64,000 nucleotides of DNA from Annona cherimola (GCA_030490835.1 CM059971.1:69582224-69646223); one strand, 5' to 3'; shown: positions 36,560-48,168, counted from the first letter of the stretch. Numbers and translations are program-made. Notes: generated by a model not told the origin, from the letters alone.

Positions 36560-37150
36560 GCATGCCCATGCCGGTGCCTTTCCCCACCATGAACAGTTAC
36601 TATCGTAAAATGATGAAGTGTGCTTCACCAATGGGCTGCTTGGTTACAAAGGACATCACGTGGTTGAAATCAACAAGTCTTAAATGCAAAGCGACTTCCT
36701 GGATTTCATTTACAATGACTCCTACATTTGACTCACGCTTTCATCATTTCTAAAGAAGTTCAAAAAAACCATAGACTAACTTTCGACTTCAGCATTTTGG
36801 ATCCGTAATTCCCTTAGCAAACTAACGCCTAGTAACATGGTTTTTGATTCTATTATCAAGAACTCCATCTCCCCACTCCCAGCCCAACATTTTGCTACTG
36901 TAAAATTCCCTCCATCTCTTAAGATGTTTCCAAAACCTATGATCTTCTTGTCTCTCATCCCCTAGCATCCATCTTCAATTTCATTTTGCCAATAGCTAGT
37001 CTTATCCATCTCATCGAGCCGTCACCGAGCAACAATTTAGAGCCGAAAATAGGTTTAGCCTTTTTTCCACTCCCAATAGTCCAAACACCATATATGCACA
37101 TTGTCATCCTAATTTCCTTCACTTCTACATAGAAGATGTTCCTCAAACCT
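36560..37150 (-). pseudogene. LINE-type RNase H-like domain remnant
   Basis: On the minus strand, about 37000-36790 reads WIRLAIGKMKLKMDARG followed by IIGFGNILRDGGNFTVA and then IESKTMLLGVSLLRELRIQ. This follows the RVT_3 pattern (WxPPxxxxLKxNxDGA, GGxxRDxxG, ExxAxxxG). Downstream, FNHVMSFVTKQ at about 36650 resembles the motif before the final His. Stops and shifts break it, so it is a fossil of a plant LINE or a derived RNase H gene. Confidence 0.6.
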
Positions 37151-37378
37151 ACTCCAACAAATTAATAAGAAAGCATCAGTTTGAAAAAGGGTCTTTACCT
37201 CTAACCAATTATAGTAGAATGTCTTTTTTGAATACTTTTCACTCTTGACAATGTCAAACATAAAACTTCACCATGGATAAAATAGATACACTCTATTTTC
37301 ATCTCTCATATTGTATCTTCAACTGATGTAAGATATTTTTTTTTTTATAAGATGCATCTCATTTACTATAAAAATATA

Positions 37379-37803
37379 GAGCCGTGATCTCATACGGCCA
37401 GCCACATGGGTTCCCACATATGTCCAACCATTTAACCCACTTTTTATATTTTTATTTTTATAAACATATAAAGTTTTTTTGATGAAATAAATATATAAAG
37501 TTATGTTTATTTAGTCTGTGAACCAAGTTTTACCATTTTAAATATGTTTATATATTTTTATTTTTTGAAGTAATATATTTTTTATTTTTAAACATAAGAA
37601 CATCGTTGCTATTTTCTACCTGTGAAAATTATGACAATGCGTCTGTGTTTAAAAATCATATATATATATATATATATATTCAAAAATGATAAAACTTATT
37701 TTATAAATTAAATAACATAACTTTATATATTTATAAAAAAAATAAGTTAGACAGCTAGACGCATGTGGGCACCCATGCGGCTGACAGTATGGGATCATGC
37801 CTC
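37379..37803. mobile_element. Foldback MITE (9-bp TSD, 8/9)
   Basis: The 425-bp element has ends GAGCCGTGATC and, from the right, GAGGCATGATC. Its module is CGGCCAGCCACATGGG and complement, followed by the family core. Flanks are AAAAATATA (37370-37378) and AAAAGTATA (37804-37812). Confidence 0.88.
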
Positions 37804-38218
37804 AAAAGTATATAGTATACCTTAAAATAACTAAACTTCTGTTCTCACTACAAATTTGAAATAAAAAGATTCTGACAACTCTCACTTTGCTAACGACTTG
37901 TTTCCCTTCAAAATAATAAAATAGATATTATGAATATATAAACTAATTCTGGAAACACGTCCTGTTATATCAAAATGTTGTTTATATGCAAGACACCAAT
38001 CTACTTAATTTCATGATTTGCATCTATTAAAGCTTTAAATGATCATCCGTGTTTTTAAAGTATAATAATTTTATATTTATATAACTCCTTAGAAACATAA
38101 AATTAATTATGGAAAACATATGATTACATGGCCCTAAAAATCATATGCATGTGACGTAAAATATTTGCACAAATAAGTAATTTAAACTGAATAAATGGCA
38201 AGTAAATAATATCAGCTT

Positions 38219-38455
38219 AAAAATAATTATAGCTAGTTAAGGAACAAATTGAATATATATACTTATTAGAACCGAATATTATTTTCCAAATAAAAGTTTT
38301 ACTTGTCTTAACGAAATATTTCTTCCCGTAATTTTATTAACAGCTCAAAAAATAATTATATCTAAGTGAGGAACAAATTAAATACTTATTAGAACCGAAT
38401 ATATATTTCCAAATAAAAATTTTATTCGTCTTAACAAAATTCTTCCAGTAACTTT
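38219..38455. repeat. Tandem duplication, unit about 115 bp
   Basis: Two units begin AAATAATTATA(G/T)CTA and share GAACAAATT, CTTATTAGAACCGAATAT and TTCCAAATAAAA, then CGTCTTAAC or a variant. Confidence 0.75.
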
Positions 38456-38661
38456 ATTTTCTCCTCCTATATGTGAATGCCTATGTGCAACCCATCAGGT
38501 ATTTGACGAGGCTAATTTAGGAGAAGCACAATGAGATCACTGTCTTTGCCAACTTGGAACAAATTAGACCAGAAAATTTGGAATCCTTGCCGACACAAAA
38601 TTATCTTGGTAGGCTTGCCTTCAATGTAAAAATTGATTCTTAAGTAGCGCGGACTAAAAAT

Positions 38662-38710
38662 AGTTGAACTTCGTAATCAAAAAAAAAAAAAAAAAAACAG
38701 AGTTGAACTT
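38662..38710 (+). mobile_element. Ultra-short poly(A) retro-insertion
   Basis: CGTAATC followed by 19 A and CAG lies between two copies of AGTTGAACTT (38662-38671, 38701-38710). This is the signature of target-primed reverse transcription that copied only the last few bases of an A-tailed RNA. Confidence 0.65.
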
Positions 38711-38911
38711 AGAAGAGAAGTAAATGACAACAAGAAAAGAGACCATTGCCGACATTCATAATTAATGTTGCAAAAGTTGGAATACACTACAAAAGTTTCT
38801 AATAACGAATTTTCTTAGATTCTCACTCACTGTTACACGTCATCAAAAGCTGCTAGATTTTGCGTTACATACAATAAAATTTAGCTAAATATATATGGAT
38901 TTCATTGTGTG

Positions 38912-38922
<11 letters not shown>

Positions 38923-38974
<52 letters not shown>
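38923..38974. repeat. (AT)n microsatellite
   Basis: About 26 uninterrupted AT units. Confidence 0.95.
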
Positions 38975-38976
<2 letters not shown>

Positions 38977-39027
38977 TTATGTGGTTGCAAATACTTTGAC
39001 TGTTTAAAGGTGGTTGCCATTTTTAAA

Positions 39028-39487
39028 GGGAAAATTCTTTTTATGCTTACAATATTTACTCCTAATTCCTAATATACCCATGACATATCATAGATACTCA
39101 TATCCATAGTATTTCACCCTCAATTCTTACAATACCTACATCGTCAATTCAACCATTATTTACCGCATTCAAAAAAGAATTTGCGCACTTTCTAAAATCT
39201 TTCTAATTAAAATAACTCAGCTCTGATATGATTCTTGAATTGTTTAACGGATGTACTAATCATTTTACTATCGTTAATTGAATCACATTATCGTTGAATG
39301 GTTTGAATTAGGAAATTTTAGGTAGGCAAAACCATCTTTTCAATAGAGTACATAATGATTATGTTGACCGCACGAGTACCGAAAGACTTTAGGATAAAAT
39401 GATATGAGTATAAGAGAAATTTATGAAATATTGTGAGTATATTAGGAATTAGGGGCAAATGTTGTGAATATAAAATGAATTTTTTCA
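39028..39487. mobile_element. MITE with about 60-80-bp terminal inverted repeats
   Basis: The left end AAAATTC(T)TTTTAT... and the complemented right end share ACTCCTAATTCCTAATATAC or close variants over more than 60 bases. Flanks CATTTTTAAA and CATTTTAAA may be a target duplication. It is unrelated to the foldback core. Confidence 0.65.
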
Positions 39488-39539
39488 TTTTAAATTTATA
39501 TGTAATCAAAATATATTTAATACTGCCGTCCACATTTTA

Positions 39540-40215
39540 CTGCAAATATTAGTGCTCGGCAACTTTTGATAGCTAAATTTAAATTTGACTGAAAAATATG
39601 ATTGTATATAAAAATTTTCGTTACAATAGCTGAAAGCTATAATATTAGATTGGCTACTAAATCATCCCAACTAGAGAAAAGCTTGTGAATAGATAAATAT
39701 CAGTAGTTTTCTACTTGCATAGCAAGATACAGTTGATGTAATAAAATACAACCGATTCCTGGGCATTTCCGAAGAACATTTCAATTTAAGTTTCATCACA
39801 TGCCACCAGGTCGGTGGTGTTCAAAACGTGGTGGCAGCATAGTCTTCTTGATTATTCATAGGAGTGACCACCTAAGAGGAAATGTAGGAATATTTTAGAT
39901 GTGTTGTTAGAAGATTATATATGAAAATTGTGAAAATATCCTAGAGTCTGATTGCAACACAAGTTGATATAATTGTCAAATGCTCATAAAAAAAGTTTCA
40001 TAGATGATTCCACGTATAAAATTTTGAGGGGTTGATTTGTTTATTATTTCCTTGGTCAGTATAGAGATTCCCACATGCAATTAAACCACCAGCGTATGCA
40101 GAAAGATATATAGCAACAAGAGTAGGCAGCATTCATTGAGTTGAAATATAGAAATCATCGTGTTAGCAGCCAACATTTTTTTTTCAAACATATATGATCA
40201 TATGATCTAGTTTAA
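39540..40215 (-). repeat. Block D: worn 3' flank of cystatin D
   Basis: Minus-strand matches to the cystatin 3' flank, e.g. CTTGTGAATAGATAAATAT (39688) and the segment around 40060-40170 just downstream of the pseudogene. Confidence 0.65.
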
Positions 40216-40870
40216 TTTTCCTGAGGTTGAAAGACCATTAATTTTGGAACATGATCGCCTTCTCCCGGGAGTATATACCCTTTTTTTTTTTTTGAAATTT
40301 ATTTTATAAAACTGTTAATCCAGGTGTATTTAACAGGTGTATAAGTTTTTACCATTTTTGGAGTATTTTAGATATTTATTTTTTATTTTTGAAAATCAGT
40401 AGCATTTTAAGTAATTTTTATGCCACTGATTTTCAAAAATAAAAAATAAATATCTAAAATACTCCAAAAATGGTAAAAACTTATACACATGTTAAATACA
40501 CCTGAATTAACATTGTTTAGGAGAAATTTTCAAAAAAAAAAAAAGGGTATATGCTCCCGGGAGCGGGGAACGCTGCCTGCTCTGCTCCCGAGAGCAGGCG
40601 ATCACGTTCCATTAGTTTTTGGGTAAACGAGGAGATCAACAAAGACAAGTGCCTTGAACATCTTGTCCACCTCCCCCTCTATCCATCGCCTGTAATTCTC
40701 TCCAGCCACCACCTGCCGTTCTGTTTCCACCACGTGAATGAATTTGATAGGGCTCTTCACATTCTCAGGCTTATTGTTCTCTTCATCCTCCGCGAACTAG
40801 CCGAGTGCTTGCACGTTCTCATTGTGTTCTCATTGTGTTCCACGTCCTTGATATCCTCTCACCCTATAAA
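40216..40870 (-). pseudogene. Cystatin copy D: decayed exon 2 split by a MITE
   Basis: On the minus strand 40870-40619 corresponds to exon 2 from the GW region on, and 40235-40216 to its last codons. An 11-base direct duplication (ACAATGAGAAC twice, near 40820) shifts the frame, and the Gln codon of the helix signature LGQF has become TAG. The inhibitory hairpin QVVAG is still legible, followed by ENYRRWIEGEVDKMFKALVF. Exon 1 is absent. Confidence 0.85.
40245..40609. mobile_element. Foldback MITE inside cystatin D
   Basis: The 365-bp element ends TGGAACATGATCGCC on the left and GAACGTGATCGCC complemented from the right, around a CTCCCGGGAG module and the family core. Target duplications are CATTAATTT (40236-40244) and CATTAGTTT (40610-40618). 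Copies A and C have uninterrupted sequence here. The right arm has an extra hairpin of about 30 bases not matched on the left. Confidence 0.85.
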
Positions 40871-41098
40871 TAATATTTTTGTCTCACCATCACAAATGCA
40901 TGCTTGCATTTATCTCATTTTAGTAATTAAGAGCCTCAAAGAATATTTCTAATTTCCTAGTATACATAGAGAGAGAGACATAGATCATGATGAGGATGGC
41001 AACAGGTTGTTCATCTATAGTGGTAGCGTTGCAAGGGGGATATTGTATGTAAAGCCCTTAGCCTCGGAGCTTGCTTTGAGACGGACGAAGTTGGGCAT

Positions 41099-41806
41099 AA
41101 GGGTGGGAATTAGGGCAGGTTGACCTATGACCCAGCCCATTTTTTACAAGATAAAATCAACATTTTTCGACCTTGTATAAGGATAGATCAAAAATTTTGT
41201 CTCAAATTCAAAAATAGAGTTGGGGTGGGTCGATCATGTCCCGACCCGCCTTGCATATATTGATTTATTAAAAAATTTTAAGCCTATGTCTAAATCTTAT
41301 TTTTATTTTTTTTCAAAATTCTCACATTTTTTGTAATTAATTATATCAACAATAGAGGAATCAATTTATCTAAAAAATAATATAAGAATCAACGAGGGAA
41401 ATTTGCACATATACATATAACTCTTACGTATAATTGTATATTAACATATTTTAATAAAATTATACTATATTTTCTCGTGTTTTGTTTTAGAAATGATGAG
41501 TTTTTTTTTGTTTTAGTAAAATATTAAATCATATAGCATTTAAATTTAGCATATATATCTTTATGTTCGATAGGTATATAAATTCTTAAAATCTTCTTGT
41601 TTGACCTACAATTTTTACCTCATTCACTGTCCTGAAATTGGTCTGATATCAACTCAAAATTTATCTCAGAACCTATTAAAAAAAATAAGTGTCAAATTGA
41701 CCTTGTCGTGACCCGATATAAGGATATAGTCAAACAGAATTTTTAAAAAAAGTAAGGTCAAGGTTGAGTAAACATTGACCCAATATAGCGGCCCCGATTC
41801 CCACCT
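41099..41806. mobile_element. Probable hAT-like MITE
   Basis: The left end AGGGTGGGAATTAGGGC and the complemented right end GAGGTGGGAATCGGGGC form an inverted repeat of the TAGGGGTGGGAAT type. No convincing 8-bp duplication survives. Confidence 0.5.
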
Positions 41807-41886
41807 CCAACCAAGCATCGGAAAAAAAGAAGAGCTACCAGATGTTGTGCAAGGAGGAGCAAGAGGCGTTGCACGAGAATTAAATG

Positions 41887-42295
41887 GGGTTCTGATCTCC
41901 TGCACCCGGGAGCAAGCAGTGTTGCCTGCTCCCGGGTGCACACACCTATTTTTTAAAATTTTTTTTTGAAATGTTTTTTTTATAAAAATGTTAATATAGG
42001 TGTATTTAACATGTGTATAAATTTTTACCATTTTTGGAGTATTTTAGATTTTTATTTTTTATTTTTGAAAATCGGTGGCATTTTAGGTAATTTTAAATTT
42101 CTAAAATGCTACTGATTTTCAAAAATAAAAAATAAATATCTAAAAATCTCCAAAAATGGTAAAAATTTATACACATGTTAAATACACTTGGGCTAACAAT
42201 TTTATGAAAAATTTTCAAAAAAAAATAAAAAAATAGGTGTGTGCACCCGGGAGCAGGCAACGCTGCCTGCACCCGGGTGTAGGAGATCAGAACCC
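41887..42295. mobile_element. Foldback MITE (perfect 9-bp TSD)
   Basis: The 409-bp element has ends GGGTTCTGATCTCCT identical on both sides, a module of TGCACCCGGGAGCA/TGCTCCCGGGTGCA type, and the family core. Target duplications AATTAAATG are perfect (41878-41886, 42296-42304). Confidence 0.93.
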
Positions 42296-42304
42296 AATTA
42301 AATG

Positions 42305-43860
42305 TGGCTGCAAGTTTGGAAGCCAATGTGGGACAGAGAATGAGCGTTTGAGAGGCCATCTTCAACTTCAATTACTTGCTACTTTGCTTGGAATTGAATA
42401 TATTCATGATAAATCACTTGCTTGGAATTCCAACCCATCCATGCACCCTTACATCAGCTTCCCTAGCTAGTTACCTCATTAATTTCATTTCACAATTCCG
42501 CGAAAGAAACGTGTATGCGAGACCAAATTAGAGAACACGAGATGGATGTTCATGCTTGCATGCTTATGCCTAATTACTTCAATCACGGCAAGAAAATGTA
42601 CTTTCGACAACTCTTGATTAAATTTATTAAATTTGTCATTATACTTAAGAATTTGTAATTTGATGTAGTTGTGAATAATTAGTCATGGTAAGTCAGTCAC
42701 AAAAGACTTTATCTTATAATTTATTAAATAGGTTTACCCCATTTATAATGAATTTTAGCATTTTAAAAATATTTTCTTACAATAGTAGTTATTTCCTAAG
42801 AGTGTTTTCATTATGAGATAATTCTTATATGCATATATCAATGCTTCTTATTGATTTTTATATTATTGATATAATTAATTATAAATAATGTGAGGATTTT
42901 GTAAGAAAATGTGGTAAGATCTTAAAATATGCTTATATTTTTAATAAATGAAAATTTGCAAGATGAGCTAGGATTCTTTGGGGCAAGATATGGTGGATCC
43001 ATCTTGATCTTATTTTAAAATTCAGATTAAAATTTTTTACCATCTCTATAGGCTGATCACAGACCAAGCTACCTCATTTCTGACCCCTATTTTGTAGAAA
43101 TAATAATTATTTATGTCACTTAAGTATCACTAGGAAGTTCTATAAAAGAAATTTTCACTGAGAAAAAAGTGTCACTAGAAGTACGTTGGAAAAATGTTGA
43201 TTTTCTTTAGGCGAATTCCAGCCATCGTGAAATGTAATGACAACGATCCTATGCTCCCGGGCGCATACACCTATTTTTTAAATTTTTTTTTAAATATTTT
43301 TCATGAACTTGTTAACCTAAGTGTATTTAACGTATGTATCAATTTTTACCATTTTGGAGATTTTTAGATATTTATTTCGGATTTTTAAAAATCAGTGGCA
43401 TTTTAGTAATTTAAAATTACCTAAAATGCCACTAATTTTCAAAAATAAAAAATAAATATCTAAAATACCCCAAAAATGGTAAAAATTTATACACATATTA
43501 AATACATATAGATTAACACTATTGTAAAAAAATTTTGAAAAGAAAATAAAAAAATAGATGTATGCGCCTGGGAGCATGCATAGGATCGCAGTCCAAAATC
43601 TAAATAGATGAGAGACTAGTTAATCCAAATTAAGGCATGAACACAGTAGATAAAAGATTCTACGCACGTAAAAAACGTGCATGGGGGACCAAAGATTTTG
43701 AATCCACGTGTATGCATATCATTCGACAGCCAAATTAATAAATGGAGACAACCAATGTCGTGTCATGTGTGAATAATTGCATAAAAGTCAGCGTAATTAA
43801 ATATAACCATTGGATCTCCTTAACAGATATATCTATATTCAGGCTTCTATACCCACAGAT
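42305..43860 (+). repeat. Block D: counterpart of 4930-6100
   Basis: Matches block A from GAATTGAATATATTC (42389) through the potential splice-poor AT-rich stretch to about 43815, where homology is interrupted. It resumes at about 45770-45990, matching A 6059-6300. No gene is seen. Confidence 0.75.
43238..43594. mobile_element. Foldback MITE (9-bp TSD, 7/9)
   Basis: The 357-bp element has ends TGACAACGATCCTATGC and GGACTGCGATCCTATGC (from the right), with a TATGCTCCCGGGCGCATA-like module. Flanks are GAAATGTAA and AAAATCTAA. Blocks A (near 5860) and B have the uninterrupted site. Confidence 0.82.
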
Positions 43861-43959
43861 GTACCAATTTACTTCAATACTCCAATTTAGTCTAAGCTTT
43901 ATGTTGATAATTTTGTTAAGTTCAATTCATCCATTAAATTTAGCATATTTACTTTTGGG

Positions 43960-44235
43960 TGTGTTTTGGTTGGGGGTAAAACTTTTGATAAAAAGTTTTT
44001 GAAGTAGAAGTTGTCATATTGATAGAAAATGATGTGATGTAATAAGGATAATGTTGAGGAGTAAAGATAATAAAGTTAAAATAGATAGGTTAGTTGTATG
44101 GGTAGTTGCGTAGAAATGATTGAAAAGTAGGGTAATTTGTAAAGGAAAGGTGAAAAAATAATTAAAAAATAAAGTAGTTATGGAGAGTGAAAAGTTTTGG
44201 TTGACATTTTTTTGCCTCAAACAAACACACTATTT
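43960..44235 (+). mobile_element. K-family MITE copy with recognisable ends
   Basis: It starts GGGTGTGTTTTGG and ends CAAACAAACACAC, a terminal inverted repeat of GTGTGTTTGG type. The interior has the family phrases (GTGATGTAATAAGG, AGATAGGTTAGTTGTATGG). Confidence 0.65.
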
Positions 44236-44394
44236 ATTTAGAGATACCAAAAATGATTTGAATCCATAACTTGCATCATTCTCAAAATTAATCATCAATT
44301 AAGAGAAACTTTAAATTCATTAAAAGTGATTTGTTTATTATAAAGACCAATGAGATCTCAATTTCATATCTAAAAGATTCACAATATTTATCTT

Positions 44395-44760
44395 CCACCA
44401 TGAAGGGCTCACAATATTCATGGTGTAGTTACCTCAAAATGAGCCCCACATGATCATAAAATTATAATATATTCTACCCGTTATATTTGGAATTATGTAT
44501 TCTATTACCATACTAATTTTCATCCCCATCGGATATGCGTATGAACCCCATCTAAAAATGATATAAATTCAATGTAATAAAATAGATTTATGTAAATAAC
44601 AATTTTAAAGTTATTTTTTTAGCATGTAAACTATTTTCTATATAATTTATCTATGGATAAATGATTGTATAAAGTATCAATACATTTAAGTATATGTGGG
44701 ATCCATTTTAGGCCAAATGTGCTGTAAGTTATGATGCCGGCAAATGCACAGGAATATATA
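44395..44760 (+). repeat. R380 repeat, copy 5
   Basis: Plus-strand copy with GAGCCCCACATGATCATAAA, AATAAAATAG and ATGGATAAATGATTGTATAA. Confidence 0.65.
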
Positions 44761-44784
44761 TATATACACATATACATAAGACCT

Positions 44785-45350
44785 ATTTTTGTTCAACGCA
44801 CCTGCATCGGAACAGCGGTACATTTTGCCAAAAACGAGCCTCGTACATATTAGAATACAATAAAACTTTATATAATTATTTATCCATATATAAATTTATA
44901 GCGAATTGTTTATATGTTGAAAAAATAAGACCTAATTCTATGCTCTCGGGTGCATATACCCATTTTTAAAATTTTTTTAAAAATTTTGTTACACAAATGT
45001 TAATCTAAGTGTATTTAACATATATATTAATGTTTACCGTTTTTGGAGATTTTTAGATTTTTTCAGATTTTTAAAAATCTTGTAAAAAACATGAGCATAC
45101 AATCAAATCTTTGAAAAAATCATTTTAAAGTTGTTTTTTACATCAAACTATTTTATTATGTTGAATTTGTACCATTTTCAGATGGAGTCCATACGCATAT
45201 CTAATTAGGATGAAAATTGGTGTAGTAATAAAATACATCATTCTAAATATAATTGGTAGAGTAGATTATAATTTTATGCTCATGTGGGGCCCATTTTGAG
45301 GCAACTGCATCGCAACTACTATGCAGTTGCGCTGCACTTTAATATAACTC
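44785..45350 (-). repeat. R380 repeat, copy 6, inverted with nested insertion
   Basis: Inverted relative to copy 5, so the pair forms a large palindrome. It is interrupted at 44927-45111. Confidence 0.7.
44927..45111. mobile_element. Internally deleted foldback MITE
   Basis: Only 185 bp. Ends AAGACCTAATTCTATGCTC and, complemented from the right, AAGATTTGATTGTATGCTC. Perfect 9-bp duplications TGAAAAAAT (44918-44926, 45112-45120) interrupt an R380 copy. The left core is intact; most of the right arm is gone. Confidence 0.85.
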
Positions 45351-45366
45351 TATATTATATATATGT

Positions 45367-45752
45367 GAGTCATGATACTATACAATATATTGATTATTCA
45401 ATTTTTCATTTCATTTTTATTTCATTTTTATTTTTCTTCATAAACATGTTTTTAAGTGTGTTTAATTCATATACTAAGTTTTGGCATTTTATAATACGTT
45501 TACATATTGATTTTTTATTTTTAAAAATTAGGGGCATATGAGTTATTTTCTACCTCTTAAAACATATGATTTTAAAGAATAAAAAATTAATTTGTAAAAG
45601 TATTATAAAATGGCAAAACTTAGTGTATGAATTAAATATACTTAAGAAAATATGTTTATAAAGAAAAAATAAAAAAAGTAAAAATAAAATGAAAAAATCG
45701 AATACTATACAATAATTTAATATACAGTATATTGTATATTATCATAAAACTC
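45367..45752. mobile_element. Foldback MITE, TSD not clear
   Basis: Ends share ATACTATACAAT and complement, and the arms share the core phrase AAGTGTGTTTAAT, then a variant of TTTGGCATTTTATAATACG. Its module is AT-rich rather than GC-rich. Confidence 0.7.
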
Positions 45753-46224
45753 TCCCTCTCTATATATATATAACGGCCTAAAGTGCTATGGATATAATTC
45801 GCATTCATACCTCTTAGTTATGACTTATGCGACAATTTGATGATATTTGATAACTACGGGCCTAGTGGGTCAATGGAATGAAAATGAAAGCATCCAAAAT
45901 TTAGAAAGATGTTGTTGAATGCAGTAATTTTTTAGCCATACAGATGTATATAAATGAATTTGGTTGCAATTGATTTTTAATTTTTATCTGCAAATACTGT
46001 GGTTACTTTGGAGCAGTGATATTTGGTTAAATGCAACTATTTTTTTTTCATTAAATGTCATGAAAAATAATATTTTAAAATATAATTTTGGGCCAGATGC
46101 ATGGGAGGATATATGTACACGCTCGTTAGTATTAAAGGGGTAAGATTTGCAAATAATTAATCTATCTCTAATGTTAACATTTATCATTATCCAATGTCAG
46201 AAGAAAGAAATTTATACTTATCGA

Positions 46225-46310
46225 CAGGATATTTATATTTAAAATGTGAAAAAATAACTGAAACATGAAGTCCATTTAAAATGTGAAAAAATAACTGAAA
46301 CATGAAGTCC
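46225..46310. repeat. Tandem duplication, 38-bp unit, two copies
   Basis: ATTTAAAATGTGAAAAAATA followed by ACTGAAACATGAAGTCC occurs twice in succession. Confidence 0.9.
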
Positions 46311-46540
46311 TAGAAATTTTAATATATGAATCATATTTTATTACAATTTAAGCCCAATTCGCTCTACAAATTTCATTTTACATATTTTATTTACTCATAA
46401 CTATCAATAATTCTGACTACTTGAACACACGTTAGGATTTTTATCAATCAGTCTACGCCTATATTGGCTACAAATTAATATGCTTACTCGTAACTAAAAT
46501 TATTATTTTTAATTAATATATATTTTACATCACATCTCAA

Positions 46541-46622
46541 CTCCTATTATAATTAAGCACACAGACCCCTCATAATTAAATATCCTATTATAATTAAGCA
46601 CACAGACCCCTCATAATTAAAT
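46541..46622. repeat. Tandem duplication, about 41-bp unit, two copies
   Basis: TCCTATTATAATTAAGCACA followed by CAGACCCCTCATAATTAAAT occurs twice in succession. Confidence 0.9.
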
Positions 46623-46862
46623 AAGGAGATATAACGCCTCCTGGTTTTGAACCCAAGACCACCGGTAAAGAGACAAAGCTCCTAGCTAAATGTGCTAGTA
46701 GCAGGTGGTACTATAATTATTTACTTGAATACAAATACTTTGTGGTGCGTGCACTAGAACGCAGATATTTGCTGGGATGACATTGAGCGTTGCTAAATAT
46801 CAAATTTTAGTGGCGATAACAAAGTTTCGTGGCATGGCATCCATTGGTACGTTGGTAGTCTT

Positions 46863-47640
46863 GTGGATATGGAATTACAGCCACGCACATCAATTCCATA
46901 GTCTACATCTCTCCAGCTCTTTCGTCCTCGTATAGTCACATATATCCACATTTTTCATGGACGACCTTATCCTGTTCGATCCTTCGACTCTCCCTAATGT
47001 ATACTATGGTAGGGGCGCAACTCTTGGTTTGCGTTAACCTGGATATGGAATTACACACATCAATTCCATAGTCTACATCTCGGATCCCAATCATATACAC
47101 CCGGGTGCATTCAGCCTCAATGCACCCGGGTGTACTACACCCATTTATTTTTATTTTTTTTTGAAAATTTTTTTACACAATGGTTAATTTAGGTTTCTTT
47201 AACATATGTATCAATTTTTACTATTTTTGGAGACTTTTAGATATTTTTTTAAGATTTTTAAAAATCAGTGGCATTTTCGGTAATTTTAAATTACGGAAAA
47301 TGCCACTGATTTTTAAAAATCTAAAAAAAATATCTACAAATCTCCAAAAATAGTAAAAATTGACACATATGTTAAACAAACCTATATTAACAAATTCATG
47401 AAAAAAATTTCAAAAAAAAAATAAAAATAAATGGGTGTAGTACACCCGGGTGCATTGAGGCTGAATGCACTCGGGTGTATATGATTGGGATCCCTACATC
47501 TCTCCAGCTCTTTCATCCTCGTATAGTCACATATATCCACGTTTTGCATGGACGACCTTATCCTGTTCGATCCTACGACTCTCCCTAATGTATACTAAGG
47601 TAGGGGCGCAACTCTAGGTTTTGCGTTAACCTTAACTTAT
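46863..47640 (+). repeat. Tandem pair of about 178-bp units, the second holding a MITE
   Basis: Unit 1 is 46863-47040. Unit 2 is 47041-47081 plus 47494-47640. Both run from GGATATGGAATTACA to a GCGTTAACC end. Block B (near 58985) has only the tail phrase, so the unit was duplicated in the D lineage or lost in B. Confidence 0.88.
47082..47493. mobile_element. Foldback MITE (perfect 9-bp TSD, empty site adjacent)
   Basis: The 412-bp element has ends GGATCCCAATCATATACACC, mirrored at the right. Its module pairs ACCCGGGTGCATTCAGCC with its complement, followed by the family core. Target duplications CTACATCTC are perfect (47073-47081, 47494-47502). The neighbouring tandem unit (46903-46911) has the single, uninterrupted CTACATCTC. 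Confidence 0.95.
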
Positions 47641-48168
47641 TATCAACTTTATTTGTAAAATTTAAACCTTTATTGTAACTTTAATCTTATTTGTAAAATC
47701 TCAGCTCTAATTCTATTTTATGCAAATCTAATCCAGGTTGAAATTTTGTAATTTTAGTTCAAATTAAGATGTACAAGTTTTTACTTTGAAGAAAAGAGTT
47801 ACAAGTTTAAATTTTCATGTAAATATAAATTAAGAAGTCATCTAATAAAAATAATAATGCATAATTTAATTAAATTAAGGGAAAATGATAATGTAATATA
47901 TTTCTAAATGAAATTTTATATTTTCAAGAGTATAAGGAGAACAAGTAGTCCTCATCATTATCCCTATCATATCACATTATTATTTTCTAATTCAAAAACT
48001 TCTATAACTTATGTATTAAAACTCAAGTGAATCGAAGACTTTTAGAATTAATAATATTTAAAAACATAATTTTAAATAATCTTTTGCATTTATACTTGTT
48101 GTTCATTATATATAAATACAATTAACATGACTTTTATGGCATTTACTGTTGGAAACATGTTCAAATCA
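47641..48168. other. Sequence shared with 59040-59330, no gene
   Basis: The first 300 bases match the block B interior (e.g. AAATCTCAG, CTAATTCT, GTTGAAATTTTG). The rest is unassigned and AT-rich. Confidence 0.5.
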
